The translations under genes and the position numbers were made by a program. The notes under the pieces were generated by a model. That model saw only the letters and a list, made by a program, of their open reading frames with translations, had not been told where the DNA came from and did no database searches. Shown here in pieces: positions 20,502-27,964 of a stretch of 34,188 nucleotides of DNA. Source of the DNA: a virus. The stretch spans positions 1 through 34,188 of the IMG/VR virus record IMGVR_UViG_3300023284_002089. One strand, 5' to 3'. Every line of letters begins with the position of its first letter. Position 1 is the stretch's first letter.

Positions 20502-20795
20502 ATGAGGCCCACCAGAAACAAGGAACTCCTTAAATTGATAGCGAAAAAAGCCTGTCTAGTTTGTTCAAAGGGCCCCTGTGATCCCCATCATGTTCAAAGT
20601 CGGGGGGCAGGGGGTGAGGATTCAGAAGAAAATGTGAACCCGCTTTGTCGCGATCATCACACCGAATGGCACACGAAGGGGGCCGTCACCTTTTGCTTGG
20701 ATCATCCTGCGGCGTGGGCTTACCTTTGGGCCATGGGCTGGGAGTGCGATGCCAAACAAAAGAAGCTATTCAGGCCAGTGGAGGTTCCCCAATGA
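20502..20795 (+). CDS. HNH endonuclease-like protein
   Basis: A 97-residue protein. CLVCSKGPCDPHHVQSRGAG contains Cys pairs and the first His pair. NVNPLCRDHHTEWHTKG holds the Asn and C-terminal His of the HNH motif. The layout resembles DUF968/DUF1364-type phage HNH proteins often found in replication regions, which may act in recombination. It is the first gene of the plus operon and overlaps the ParB-like gene (ATGA). No clear ribosome site is seen before its ATG. Confidence 0.8.
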   Translation: MRPTRNKELLKLIAKKACLVCSKGPCDPHHVQSRGAGGEDSEENVNPLCRDHHTEWHTKGAVTFCLDHPAAWAYLWAMGWECDAKQKKLFRPVEVPQ

Positions 20796-21274
20796 AAGTT
20801 CACTGCACCTTCGATGAGATGGTTGATATTAAGATTCTCAATCCCCACCCCAAGAATAGAAACCTCCACCCCACGGATCAAATCAAAAGGTTGGCAAAAA
20901 TCCTAGACTACCAGGGCTGGCGCTACCCCATCAAAGTTTCAAACCGTTCTAAATTCGTCACTAGCGGGCATGGGAGATTGCTCGCTGCCAAACTATTGGG
21001 GTGGAAAAAAGCCCCTGTGAACTTCCAAGACTATGAAAGTGAGGAGCAAGAATATGCCGATATCGTCGCAGATAATGCTATCGCTAGTTGGGCTGAGTTG
21101 GATCTCAGTGGTATCAACAATGACCTTGGGGATCTGGGGCCTGACTTTGATGTTGATAACCTTGGAATTTTTGATTTCCGGGTAGACGTTGCAGAGAAGG
21201 AAACGAAGAAACCCGAAGATATTGACGCCGAGAAGTGCCCCGAATGTGGAGGCCCCTTACCCGTAAACAAGTGA
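20792..21274 (+). CDS. ParB/sulfiredoxin-like domain protein
   Basis: A 160-residue protein from ATG 20792, with GGAGGTTCCCCA upstream; an apparent longer frame is an artefact of the HNH gene. VDIKILNPHPKNRNLHPTDQ, YPIKVSNRSKFVTSGHGRLL and AAKLLGWKKAPVNFQDYESE are the hallmarks (N-P-R/N, G-H-G-R) of the ParB-like nuclease domain. VADNAIASWAELDLSGIN follows, and the C-terminus has CPECGG. Phage proteins of this group are often encoded near DNA methyltransferases or terminases. An intact zinc knuckle is not expected from one CxxC pair. Confidence 0.85.
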   Translation: MKVHCTFDEMVDIKILNPHPKNRNLHPTDQIKRLAKILDYQGWRYPIKVSNRSKFVTSGHGRLLAAKLLGWKKAPVNFQDYESEEQEYADIVADNAIASWAELDLSGINNDLGDLGPDFDVDNLGIFDFRVDVAEKETKKPEDIDAEKCPECGGPLPVNK

Positions 21275-21397
21275 TATCAACAGGGCCCAAAAAGATGCCA
21301 GCACCATAAACAAAGAAAAAACTTGCCCATGCGTTTCACCTCCCCAATACCGGCACCCGCAAACGAGAAACACTAGCAATGTAATTAATACCCACAT
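21257..21397 (-). CDS. 46-residue membrane protein, antisense to the ParB-like gene end
   Basis: Encodes MWVLITLLVFLVCGCRYWGG, then QVFSLFMVLASFWALLISLV. The two hydrophobic stretches flank a short hydrophilic turn. The N-terminal VCGC could be a lipobox. AGGG lies seven bases before the ATG. It overlaps the convergent ParB-like gene by 18 bases. A terminator-like hairpin sits directly upstream on the same strand, so expression would need readthrough or an internal promoter. Confidence 0.45.
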   Translation of the reverse strand: MWVLITLLVFLVCGCRYWGGETHGQVFSLFMVLASFWALLISLVYG

Positions 21398-21407
21398 TCT
21401 AAACCCT

Positions 21408-21445
21408 AAAAAAGCCCCGATTGACTTTTCAATCAACCAGGGCTT
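21408..21445 (-). terminator. Rho-independent terminator reading minus
   Basis: On the minus strand AAGCCC-TGG-TTGATTG pairs with CAATC-GGGGCTT across AAAAGT, followed directly by TTTTTT. It is the best terminator in the window. Its orientation means a minus-strand transcript enters from 21,450-21,880, where no large minus gene exists. Confidence 0.75.
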
Positions 21446-21884
21446 ACATCACATAATCAAATAGTAGTTGAATCCAAACTGCCCTATTCTGTGCAGCAAT
21501 TCAACTAATTAATGATCGAGGACTGGCACCCATAAACTCGTAAACCTGGGTGCTCATAAGTTGGGGCCCCTTGATCGAAGGGGTAAAGATAGCTCTTACG
21601 AAGGTATGATTTTGGCCGAGATCATTTTGGGGGCCGAGGAGCTATTGGGAACTGATTGGCAATTGGTTCCTGACCTGGTTCCAAGTCTCTGGGATTAGGG
21701 TTAGCACAGGAATGGGGGAATGCCCCCGCTATTCTATCGATTGCCTGAGTTGTGCGACGGGTATACTGGATTGGCCGGTGTACGCATTCTCATCGCTAAT
21801 GGGTTAGGAATACCGAATACTCCTAGCCTCTTAGCCCTCGTATGCTCTGGGTACCTGGATTAGGGGGATTAGAGAAATAAGATC
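21446..21884 (+). other. Structured region of about 440 bases without a large gene
   Basis: Hairpins in order: GCACCC/GGGTGC (21,526-21,553); CCCCTT/AAGGGG (21,567-21,583); GGAACTGATT/AATTGGTTCC (21,648-21,670), which pairs fully only as RNA, with two G-U pairs; GGGGG/CCCCC (21,714-21,727). GATTAGGG recurs at 21,693 and 21,857, and also at 20,413 before the HNH gene. Two micro-frames with ribosome-like sites exist: 21,606-21,698 (30 residues, MILAEIILGAEELLGTDWQL) and 21,712-21,807 (31 residues, with three Cys). It could be a leader or regulatory RNA, an origin, or tiny genes. Confidence 0.5.
21762..21767 (+). promoter_or_regulatory. Possible -10 box for the second HNH gene
   Basis: TATACT with a weak -35 (TTGCCT at 15 bases, or GATTGC at 17). 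It would start a leader of about 115 bases before the ATG at 21885. Confidence 0.35.
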
Positions 21885-22175
21885 ATGATAAAGATCCAGA
21901 CAGAAGAGATACAAAGGAAAATAGAGAGAGATGGCTACCTGATCGAGAATGGGAGAATAAAGCATCGGGTTATCTTTGCAACAAAAGTAGGAAAACTGAA
22001 TGGGGGTTGGCATGTTCATCATATCGACGGGAATAAAACAAACAATGCTGTTTCAAACCTGATTCAAGTTCCTCCAAAACTGCACAGACTTATCCATAGA
22101 TTTGGGAGAAAATTCGGCAAACTGCCGAGCATTGCCCAGATAAGATTTGCCGTTTGGATTTGGCAAAGAAGCTAA
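21885..22175 (+). CDS. HNH endonuclease (homing-type, free-standing)
   Basis: A 96-residue protein. GWHVHHIDGNKTNNAVSNLI is the classical HNH motif (H-H-x-D-G/x-x-x-N-N), followed by VPPKLHRLIHRFGRK with the third His. N-terminally it has the short beta unit DGYLIENGRIKHRVIFATKV seen in HNH_3-type phage proteins. Such genes are frequently selfish insertions. It sits next to the non-coding structured region, which may be the site it occupied. RBS AGAGAAATAAGATC is moderate. Confidence 0.85.
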   Translation: MIKIQTEEIQRKIERDGYLIENGRIKHRVIFATKVGKLNGGWHVHHIDGNKTNNAVSNLIQVPPKLHRLIHRFGRKFGKLPSIAQIRFAVWIWQRS

Positions 22176-22244
22176 AATATTGTCTTGCCTGATGGGAGAA
22201 ACTGATTTAGAAGGTTCGGTACCAAAACAACTAGGGGGTATTTT

Positions 22245-22526
22245 ATGGGCGATAAATGGAAGAAGCGCGTTGTCGTAGGTGGCGGTTTAACAGTGGGTGC
22301 CTGGCTTGTGGGAGGCAGCACTTACCTGGGACTCAAAGTAAATAAAGCATTGCAGCCTAGGCCAGTGAGACAGGCCGTTCCAGTTGTAAAAGTCACAAAA
22401 CAACCCATCAATATCAACTGCGATGGCATTTCACATATTGCTTTCAAAGATGGGAAGAAAAGATTTGTTGTTGAGGATGCATGCGGGACTCTGAAGAGAG
22501 TTCTGAAAGCGAAATTGACTCCATGA
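22245..22526 (+). CDS. Small membrane-anchored protein
   Basis: A 93-residue protein. Residues 8-32 (RVVVGGGLTVGAWLVGGSTY and on) form one Gly-rich transmembrane segment. The rest (INCDGISHIAFKDGKKRFVV) is a small soluble domain with two Cys. AGGGGGTATTTT precedes the ATG. It is coupled (ATGA overlap) to the replication-initiator-like gene, hinting at a membrane-linked replication role, but this is only inference. Confidence 0.6.
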   Translation: MGDKWKKRVVVGGGLTVGAWLVGGSTYLGLKVNKALQPRPVRQAVPVVKVTKQPININCDGISHIAFKDGKKRFVVEDACGTLKRVLKAKLTP

Positions 22527-23014
22527 GAATGACTCAGGAGTTGAGAAAACAGACCGCAATACTTACTGAGATCCGAAACTTATTGCGGTCTCAAGTGAAA
22601 CCAAGAAGCAAAAAAACCACGGGGAGTTCGTATCACCGAAGAAAGGTGTACGGGCTCCCACCCTTAGCCGAGCTTTGGAATAAATGGAAGCATGAGGGCT
22701 TAAGTGCCGTTGAGGAATCAGGACCGGCTTCTCTCAGGATGAGACAAGCAAAGGCCAGATGGGATGAGCGCCCAGAGGAAGAATACTGGGTGAAGGTCAT
22801 TCTGAGAATCAACAAATCTACGTTTTGCCTTGGGGAGAATTCGAGGGGGTGGAAGGCCGACTTTGGTTTTCTCATCAGGCCCGATACGGCAGCTAAGGCG
22901 CTTGAGGGCAAATACGATGCGCCTGAAAAATTCAAAAAGCCTGTGCCTCAAATTCGAACCCAGACGGATAAGGACGGCAGGGAGCACTATAGCGTTAAGG
23001 ACGGAATAGGGTGA
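22523..23014 (+). CDS. Replication initiator / helicase-loader-like protein
   Basis: A 163-residue protein from ATG 22523, overlapping the upstream stop in an ATGA. Residues 1-30 are a short helix region, 30-55 basic. The C-terminal half has RMRQAKARWDERPEEEYWVK, then NKSTFCLGENSRGWKADFGF and LIRPDTAAKALEGKYD. The pattern F-x-x-G-x-x-x-x-G-W-x-A-x-F-x-h-L-h...L-E-G-K-Y is a hallmark of the C-terminal domain of phage replisome organisers and DnaT-like helicase loaders. No N-terminal winged-helix origin-binding domain is present, so the protein is short for an initiator. Confidence 0.75.
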   Translation: MRMTQELRKQTAILTEIRNLLRSQVKPRSKKTTGSSYHRRKVYGLPPLAELWNKWKHEGLSAVEESGPASLRMRQAKARWDERPEEEYWVKVILRINKSTFCLGENSRGWKADFGFLIRPDTAAKALEGKYDAPEKFKKPVPQIRTQTDKDGREHYSVKDGIG

Positions 23015-23073
23015 GTGAATTTGACACGGCGCTAAAGAGAGCCTATGAAAGCTGGGGGTATCTGTGGAAGTGA
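23011..23073 (+). CDS. 20-residue coupled mini-ORF (tentative)
   Basis: GTG overlapping the previous stop (GTGA) opens MSEFDTALKRAYESWGYLWK, ending ten bases into the next gene. It may be a true microprotein or just a ribosome-carrying linker that couples translation of its two neighbours. Too short to judge. Confidence 0.35.
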   Translation: MSEFDTALKRAYESWGYLWK

Positions 23074-23291
23074 CTCGAGAAGAAATCGAAGCCATTAGAA
23101 GCCGCACTGAGGGCCGCGTTCAGCAAATCGTGGAAATCTCAGGAAAGCTTGAGCAAAAGATTATCGACGCCGAAGCCCACATGCAGCGATTACATAGGGA
23201 GCTTCAGAGAATGCGTAGTGAAGCACAGACCTGGGAGAGGCATTCTAGGGCCGATTTACAGTTTTTAAGGGATCTCAAGCACAGACACTAG
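23064..23291 (+). CDS. 75-residue coiled-coil protein
   Basis: A single long charged helix: EEIEAIRSRTEGRVQQIVEI, then EQKIIDAEAHMQRLHRELQR, with regular hydrophobic spacing. It begins at GTG behind GGGGGTATCT. It lies between the initiator-like protein and ERF genes and so probably takes part in DNA replication or recombination. No catalytic motif is seen. Confidence 0.65.
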   Translation: MEVTREEIEAIRSRTEGRVQQIVEISGKLEQKIIDAEAHMQRLHRELQRMRSEAQTWERHSRADLQFLRDLKHRH

Positions 23292-23309
23292 GCACTAGGA
23301 GGAAGAAAA

Positions 23310-24083
23310 ATGGAACCAAAACACGCCGAAATACCCCCCGCACCGGGGCCAACCATGCCTACCAGTAGGGTTGTACACAGGCCCCAGATCCCCATAAACA
23401 AGCCTGGGAAGATCGACAAGCTCATTCCGCTAATCATGAATGATATCAAAGCGGTGGGGAAGGAGGGCAAGAATGCCCAACAAGGATTTGCCTTTCGCAA
23501 GGTGGATGATGTTTATAACCACATCAATCCCATCATGGCCAAGCACGGGGTGTATACGACTCACATGATAATCAGTCGCAGCGAAAAACCAATTAAATCA
23601 AAGCAGGGAGCACTCGGTGTTCACAGAATCAATACCTACATTTTCTTCTACCGCGCTGATGATGGTTCCTATGTCACCACTGAAGTTGATGGGGAGGGGA
23701 TTGATTATGGGGATAAGTCTAGCAACAAGTGCCTTTCTATCGCAGACAAATATGCGCTTGTGACCACCTTCAAAATTCCAGTAAAAGACATTCAGGATCC
23801 AGATGGAGAAACGCCCGAAACAAATGTGGGTGGCAAGCCGGGGAAGAATGCGCCCAATACCGAGGCTCTTAGTAAGTGCATTTCCAAAAAGCAATTAAGC
23901 AGGCTTTATGCGATTGCCAAAAAACAGGGCTGGGATGATGCCGCCCAGAAGGAGCTACTCAAGAAATGGTCTTTCACAAAATCGAGAAGTGAGCTTCCTG
24001 ACGGCATCTATCAATCCTTTTGCGAATACATGGAAAAATATCTAGGGCCAGCGCAAATGAAAAAAGGGACTCCCACTAAGTAG
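23310..24083 (+). CDS. erf: ERF-family single-strand annealing recombinase
   Basis: A 257-residue protein. Residues 1-35 are Pro-rich. The ERF domain follows: IPLIMNDIKAVGKEGKNAQQ, GFAFRKVDDVYNHINPIMAK, then a variable segment, DGSYVTTEVDGEGIDYGDKS, and SIADKYALVTTFKIPVKDIQ. F-x-F-R-x-x-D-D-V-Y-N and G-x-G-x-D-x-G-D-K-S are diagnostic. ERF rings anneal single-stranded DNA and help circularise or recombine phage genomes. The C-terminal 60 residues are helical. GGAGGAAGAAAA precedes ATG. It is the last gene of the plus operon. Confidence 0.9.
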   Translation: MEPKHAEIPPAPGPTMPTSRVVHRPQIPINKPGKIDKLIPLIMNDIKAVGKEGKNAQQGFAFRKVDDVYNHINPIMAKHGVYTTHMIISRSEKPIKSKQGALGVHRINTYIFFYRADDGSYVTTEVDGEGIDYGDKSSNKCLSIADKYALVTTFKIPVKDIQDPDGETPETNVGGKPGKNAPNTEALSKCISKKQLSRLYAIAKKQGWDDAAQKELLKKWSFTKSRSELPDGIYQSFCEYMEKYLGPAQMKKGTPTK

Positions 24084-24228
24084 AAGCCCCGATTTACCTG
24101 CTAAGTACATATTGTTCTAATAATGGATTCAGTTGTAGAAATTTCATCCCTCTGCTAATCGCAGTTACTATCAAGCATACCCCTAGGGATTGCCACAAAA
24201 CAAGTCTTGCAACTCCCCCATCTACTGC

Positions 24229-25002
24229 TTAATTAATCTCGAACGGAACGTGAATCGAAATAGGCGAACCTGTCCCCTGTACCCTGAACCTTCTTAAAAT
24301 TCGGGTTGCACCCACGCCACCCCCTGGATCTGTACCGAAGGGTAAGTGGACAACAGCAACTTCCATAATTCCAAGACTGTTATTTGCCGAAAGGTTCCCA
24401 GCGTAAGACAAGTTCAGTGAACCCGTACTATAATCGGTTTCTGAAATTCTCCAATCACCAAAAATTTCCACCTTGCTGCCGGTTGTAACTTCACCCGCTT
24501 GAAGGCTATCGGGTGCCGTGAAATACCCAACACGCATGATACCCCCGTGAGCGTTACCCGTATTGCCCATATTTCTCTTTTTAAGGATATGATTGGCCGC
24601 TGAAGTTTCCACGTCGTTTTTATCTACTAACCAAGTCTCAATCACCCCAGCCGCCTGGAGTAAATCGGAATTGTAAAACCCAAATCCAAGAGACAGGTCT
24701 GAGAATTGGGAATAATTACGTGCATCTAATGACGAAGACTCGCAAGTTGAAAATTCAGCTGCGGCTGTGGGGCCAACCTGAATGGCGATGGCACCTAGTT
24801 GATCTAAGTTTAGAATCCCTTCAGAGACAGTAGGGTGGTCGCAACCGTTATTTGTTAGATCTAGAAAAGCCCTGTTGCCTGGATCAAAAACGACTTGAGA
24901 GCCCGTTACTTTAAGTTGCAGCCCAAAGGACGTACTCGCCCAAAGGCACAGCACCAGCACCGTTGAAAATAATATTTTTTTCATTTTAGTAAATAGTTCC
25001 AT
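24229..25002 (-). CDS. Sec-exported virion-domain-like protein
   Basis: A 257-residue protein. MKKILFSTVLVLCLWASTSF (from residue 7) is a clear signal peptide. The start at 25002 is kept because AAGGAGAGTGGGAA lies just upstream. The mature part is beta-rich, ending RRFRVQGTGSPISIHVPFEI. Acidic and Gly/Asn-rich strands (SLGFGFYNSDLLQAAGVIET, GSLNLSYAGNLSANNSLGIM) suggest a surface or adhesin-like structure. It is the last gene of the five-gene exported cassette. Two early Cys (NNGCDHP, STCESSS) could form a disulfide. Confidence 0.65.
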   Translation of the reverse strand: MELFTKMKKILFSTVLVLCLWASTSFGLQLKVTGSQVVFDPGNRAFLDLTNNGCDHPTVSEGILNLDQLGAIAIQVGPTAAAEFSTCESSSLDARNYSQFSDLSLGFGFYNSDLLQAAGVIETWLVDKNDVETSAANHILKKRNMGNTGNAHGGIMRVGYFTAPDSLQAGEVTTGSKVEIFGDWRISETDYSTGSLNLSYAGNLSANNSLGIMEVAVVHLPFGTDPGGGVGATRILRRFRVQGTGSPISIHVPFEIN

Positions 25003-25075
25003 TTCCCACTCTCCTTGGTTTTCATGGCCTGAGCCAGTTTTAGTTTACAATAAAAAGTGTTTTTTAGCTTACCTA

Positions 25076-25501
25076 TTATTGGTCTACGCGACCACGTTCA
25101 ACCCAGTGGCTCCCCGTCCATTGGATTTCTAGATTATCCCATTTCTCAGTACATGCCCAGTCACCTTCGAGCTTCATATTCCCAAGGGAAGGGATAGGGG
25201 CACCGTCTAAAATTTCCGCTTTATCACTTCCCGTCACAAAACACATTACAAGTAGCAGTGCCCCAACTTCATTGCCTGCGCCTACTACAAAGCTTCGATC
25301 GGCAGCCACGGTAGAATCAGAGGTTATTAAAAGTGCGGCATTATCAATCGGATCAACCAACTGATCGTCGGCTGTAATAGAGACGTTTTTTTGAACCTTA
25401 AGATTGAGGCTTCCAACGTTTAGGGCGTTGCCCTTCCAACCGACTTCTTCAGCTCCGATGGCAAGCAATGAAACAACTAATAAGGGGAATAGATATTTCA
25501 T
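25076..25501 (-). CDS. Sec-exported protein with phage fibre-type domain
   Basis: A 141-residue protein from ATG 25501, behind GGAGTAATC; a longer reading frame starts upstream without a ribosome site. MKYLFPLLVVSLLAIGA is a signal peptide. The mature protein has ADRSFVVGAGNEVGALLLVM, LDGAPIPSLGNMKLEGDWAC, and DNLEIQWTGSHWVERGR. The last part (W-x-G-S-x-W-V-E-x-x-R) is a common ending of phage tail-fibre and virion-surface proteins. Fibre-like domain plus export signal is the striking combination in this cassette. Confidence 0.7.
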   Translation of the reverse strand: MKYLFPLLVVSLLAIGAEEVGWKGNALNVGSLNLKVQKNVSITADDQLVDPIDNAALLITSDSTVAADRSFVVGAGNEVGALLLVMCFVTGSDKAEILDGAPIPSLGNMKLEGDWACTEKWDNLEIQWTGSHWVERGRVDQ

Positions 25502-25503
25502 GA

Positions 25504-25935
25504 TTACTCCAACTTTTGGGTTTGTATGGCACACCTAAAATCTACCGTCTCACTCGCCGCACCCGTTACCTTAACTTGTAAATCATTACCGCTAACAGCA
25601 TAGGTCATCGCATAACTAGTTCCAGACTGACTGAAGTCATTGACTATGGATCCCTCAATGGCCGCCGCTCCGCCTGAACGATAGGCCAATACGGTTTTAA
25701 TAAAACCTTCTCGTTTAGTGCCATCAGATTTTCTTGCTTCACAGTTTGCCCTAACTAAGTAGGTTGAGGGATCGGGCAGAGCAATTGAATGCATCACGGT
25801 TTCGGTGGCATCGGTGGTTTGAACGTCTGGGAGTTTTTCAAACGATAGGTGCTCAGTAAGTGCAAAGCCATTCCAAAGCTGTCCAACACCAAACGCATTC
25901 ATACTTAAACAAGCGAACAGAAGAAATTTAATCAT
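25504..25935 (-). CDS. Sec-exported protein with tail-fibre C-terminal domain
   Basis: A 143-residue protein. MIKFLLFACLSMNAFG is a signal peptide. The mature domain, with TYLVRANCEARKSDGTKREG, then YAMTYAVSGNDLQVKVTGAA and ETVDFRCAIQT, is a fold widespread at the ends of phage tail fibres. The two Cys (in ANCEA and FRCAI) are suitably placed for a disulfide. The C-terminal domain of the upstream 674-residue protein has the same order of elements with Cys at the same points, so the two are probably paralogous. It overlaps the upstream gene by four bases (ATGA). Confidence 0.75.
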   Translation of the reverse strand: MIKFLLFACLSMNAFGVGQLWNGFALTEHLSFEKLPDVQTTDATETVMHSIALPDPSTYLVRANCEARKSDGTKREGFIKTVLAYRSGGAAAIEGSIVNDFSQSGTSYAMTYAVSGNDLQVKVTGAASETVDFRCAIQTQKLE

Positions 25936-27956
25936 ATTGTATTCCTCTCAATGGTAGAGACACATTCCCAATCAATAGTTGAAGTAGCTTCCCCGCTGAT
26001 TAATACGAGAGCGCTGGCCGGTGTAGTAATCCCCATTGTTATCTCACATGCGTTAGCGCCTGCGCCACAATCTTGATTCATCACAAGGGTAGTGGTGGTT
26101 CCCACCTGAACAAGATCGGCCGCGCCGTCTTTTCTAAACGTGCCAACAGAAAGAAGACTCCCTCCACTTGAGCCGTCTGTCTCAATGGCTGTACATTTGG
26201 CGCTCACATCTATTAATTCATCGTTCGATAAAACTACTGTGGTAATAGTGGTTACTGTGTTATCCGTTGTGGTCGCCGTATCTGCAACAACTTCGCCCAT
26301 CCCGGCTAGGGCGTTATCAATTCCTTTTAGGATGGCGCTAAGCTCAGCTACCGTTGTCACTTCAGCGGGGGAAGTGTCTGCAACAATATTAACCAATGTC
26401 AGATCTATATCTAAAACGTCACCATCGACTTCATCAGATGCTAAAGATTCATGAGTGGAAGCGTGTGAAGCAGTACCGCCCAGGCTTGTATCAATTCCCT
26501 TTAGATGAGCGCAGAGTTGATCAGTCGCAGAGCATCCCGCCTCAGCGGTTGAGGGAGTGTAGTTGGCTGGAGTTAGCGTGCTGATAGCTCCCTGCAATTC
26601 AACATCCAGCTCATCTGATCCGCCGTCCAAGTGTGTTGCGGCGTGAGTGGTGGACGCCTTACCAAGTAAGTCTGCATCATGAGTGAACTGGGTCATCGCG
26701 TCTTGGGCGAAGACTGAATTACCCATACCGGTAATTCTGCCCCCGGCAGCCATATCTAAAGTATTGTCATGTTTAAAACAAATCCTTTTCGTAGGGAATC
26801 CACCTATTGATGTGTTGGAGCCATAACAAATATCTCTTTGGTCAAAACCAGCGTCCCCGTCCGTGGTACGAAAAGAGGAGGCGAAAAGAGTGTCTGCAAA
26901 AGCAAACCCAATGACAGAGTTAGAAGTAGAGCTTCCATCAGGGCTCCCTATAATTACACCATTGTTTACGTCTTCCCCAACCGAGACAGCTCCAGCCCAA
27001 ATCTGAAATCCTAGCAGTGTAAATAAAGCGGCGTGTACTCCCGTACTTCCTGCGACAACCCCCGATTTAGCGTAATAAATCTCAGGTCGGTTTTGCCCTG
27101 TGGTACTTGAATTTGGGGAACCGAAGGTACAAGTACCATCCCCACCCGCACAGCCTATCGCTGTCGTTGATGGGGTAGATGCCCCTGTTTCATCTTCCAT
27201 TTTCAAGACCGGATCTCCACCCATATTAATGGATAGAATTAAATCACCCGTCCCACTCAATGCCCCAGTCATGAAGTTTGTTCCATCGCGCCTTAGGTTG
27301 AGTGCGTCTGCCGTATCTTGTGACAGCTTGGTGGCAGCATCCTGAGCCAACACTGGGTTGGCAACATCGGTGATTCTGAAATTGCCCCAGGAAATATTAG
27401 CTGTAGGAGAATTTCCGCCGCCCACCTGCAAATAATTACTGTCTCCTGTGTTTAGGTTGAGTGCGTCTTGTGGGCTTGTGGCATCAGCCAATCCGGTTAT
27501 TTTATTACTGCCCCAAGGAATATCTGCAACAGGTGAATTAGTGCCGTTTAAATTTAGTTGAAGCGCTTGATTGGCATCGGCCCTGAACTGGGTCATCGCG
27601 TCTTGGGCGAAAATGGGATTGGCTAAGTCGGTAAGCCTGAAGTTGCCCCAGGAAATATTAGCCGAGGGGGAGTTGTCTCCGTTGAGATGGATTGAGAGGG
27701 GATCGGTTTCTGCACCCCCAACGACAGAATCCACGTAGGCTTTGGTGGCTCCGTGTTGTGGACTCGTTGGGTCCACTAGGTCTATGAGTTTATTCGTGCC
27801 CCAACTGATATCAGCCGTGGGCGGCCTGGATCCGTCTCTTGCAATAGAGGTAGCATCAGGCCCGCCCGCGCCGCCGCCCAGGGAACCGCCACCTGAGCCA
27901 TAAGTTGTTATTGAAAAGAAGAGCGTGAAGAGTATGGCAAAAAGGAACCTGCGCAT
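25932..27956 (-). CDS. Tail-fibre-like protein with an N-terminal signal peptide
   Basis: A 674-residue protein. MRRFLFAILFTLFFSITTYG is a strong signal peptide, then a Gly-rich linker. Residues 40-220 hold four imperfect repeats of about 40 residues (core SPxANISWGNxRxTDLAxP...QDA), as in many fibre shafts. The middle contains a Cys/Gly-rich beta domain. HAATHLDGGSDELDV is a fibre motif. The end (TTTDNTVTTITTVVLSNDEL, then STIDWECVSTIE) matches the domain of the neighbouring 143-residue protein. Two nucleotide stretches of 28 bases (26,684-26,711 and 27,584-27,611) are identical. Phage fibres normally lack export signals. Confidence 0.75.
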   Translation of the reverse strand: MRRFLFAILFTLFFSITTYGSGGGSLGGGAGGPDATSIARDGSRPPTADISWGTNKLIDLVDPTSPQHGATKAYVDSVVGGAETDPLSIHLNGDNSPSANISWGNFRLTDLANPIFAQDAMTQFRADANQALQLNLNGTNSPVADIPWGSNKITGLADATSPQDALNLNTGDSNYLQVGGGNSPTANISWGNFRITDVANPVLAQDAATKLSQDTADALNLRRDGTNFMTGALSGTGDLILSINMGGDPVLKMEDETGASTPSTTAIGCAGGDGTCTFGSPNSSTTGQNRPEIYYAKSGVVAGSTGVHAALFTLLGFQIWAGAVSVGEDVNNGVIIGSPDGSSTSNSVIGFAFADTLFASSFRTTDGDAGFDQRDICYGSNTSIGGFPTKRICFKHDNTLDMAAGGRITGMGNSVFAQDAMTQFTHDADLLGKASTTHAATHLDGGSDELDVELQGAISTLTPANYTPSTAEAGCSATDQLCAHLKGIDTSLGGTASHASTHESLASDEVDGDVLDIDLTLVNIVADTSPAEVTTVAELSAILKGIDNALAGMGEVVADTATTTDNTVTTITTVVLSNDELIDVSAKCTAIETDGSSGGSLLSVGTFRKDGAADLVQVGTTTTLVMNQDCGAGANACEITMGITTPASALVLISGEATSTIDWECVSTIERNTI

Positions 27957-27964
27957 CGTGCCCC

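Noticed and set aside
20645-20791. N-terminal extension of the ParB-like protein
   Set aside because: This stretch is the HNH gene read in another frame. The ATG at 20792 has GGAGGTTCCCCA and the domain starts there.
21446-21884. tRNA gene
   Set aside because: Some T-loop-like GGTTCC sequences occur, but no cloverleaf with acceptor, D and anticodon stems could be built.
25502-25534. Upstream start (MCHTNPK) for the exported 141-residue protein
   Set aside because: No ribosome site before it and it would bury the signal peptide. ATG 25501 has GGAGTAATC upstream.
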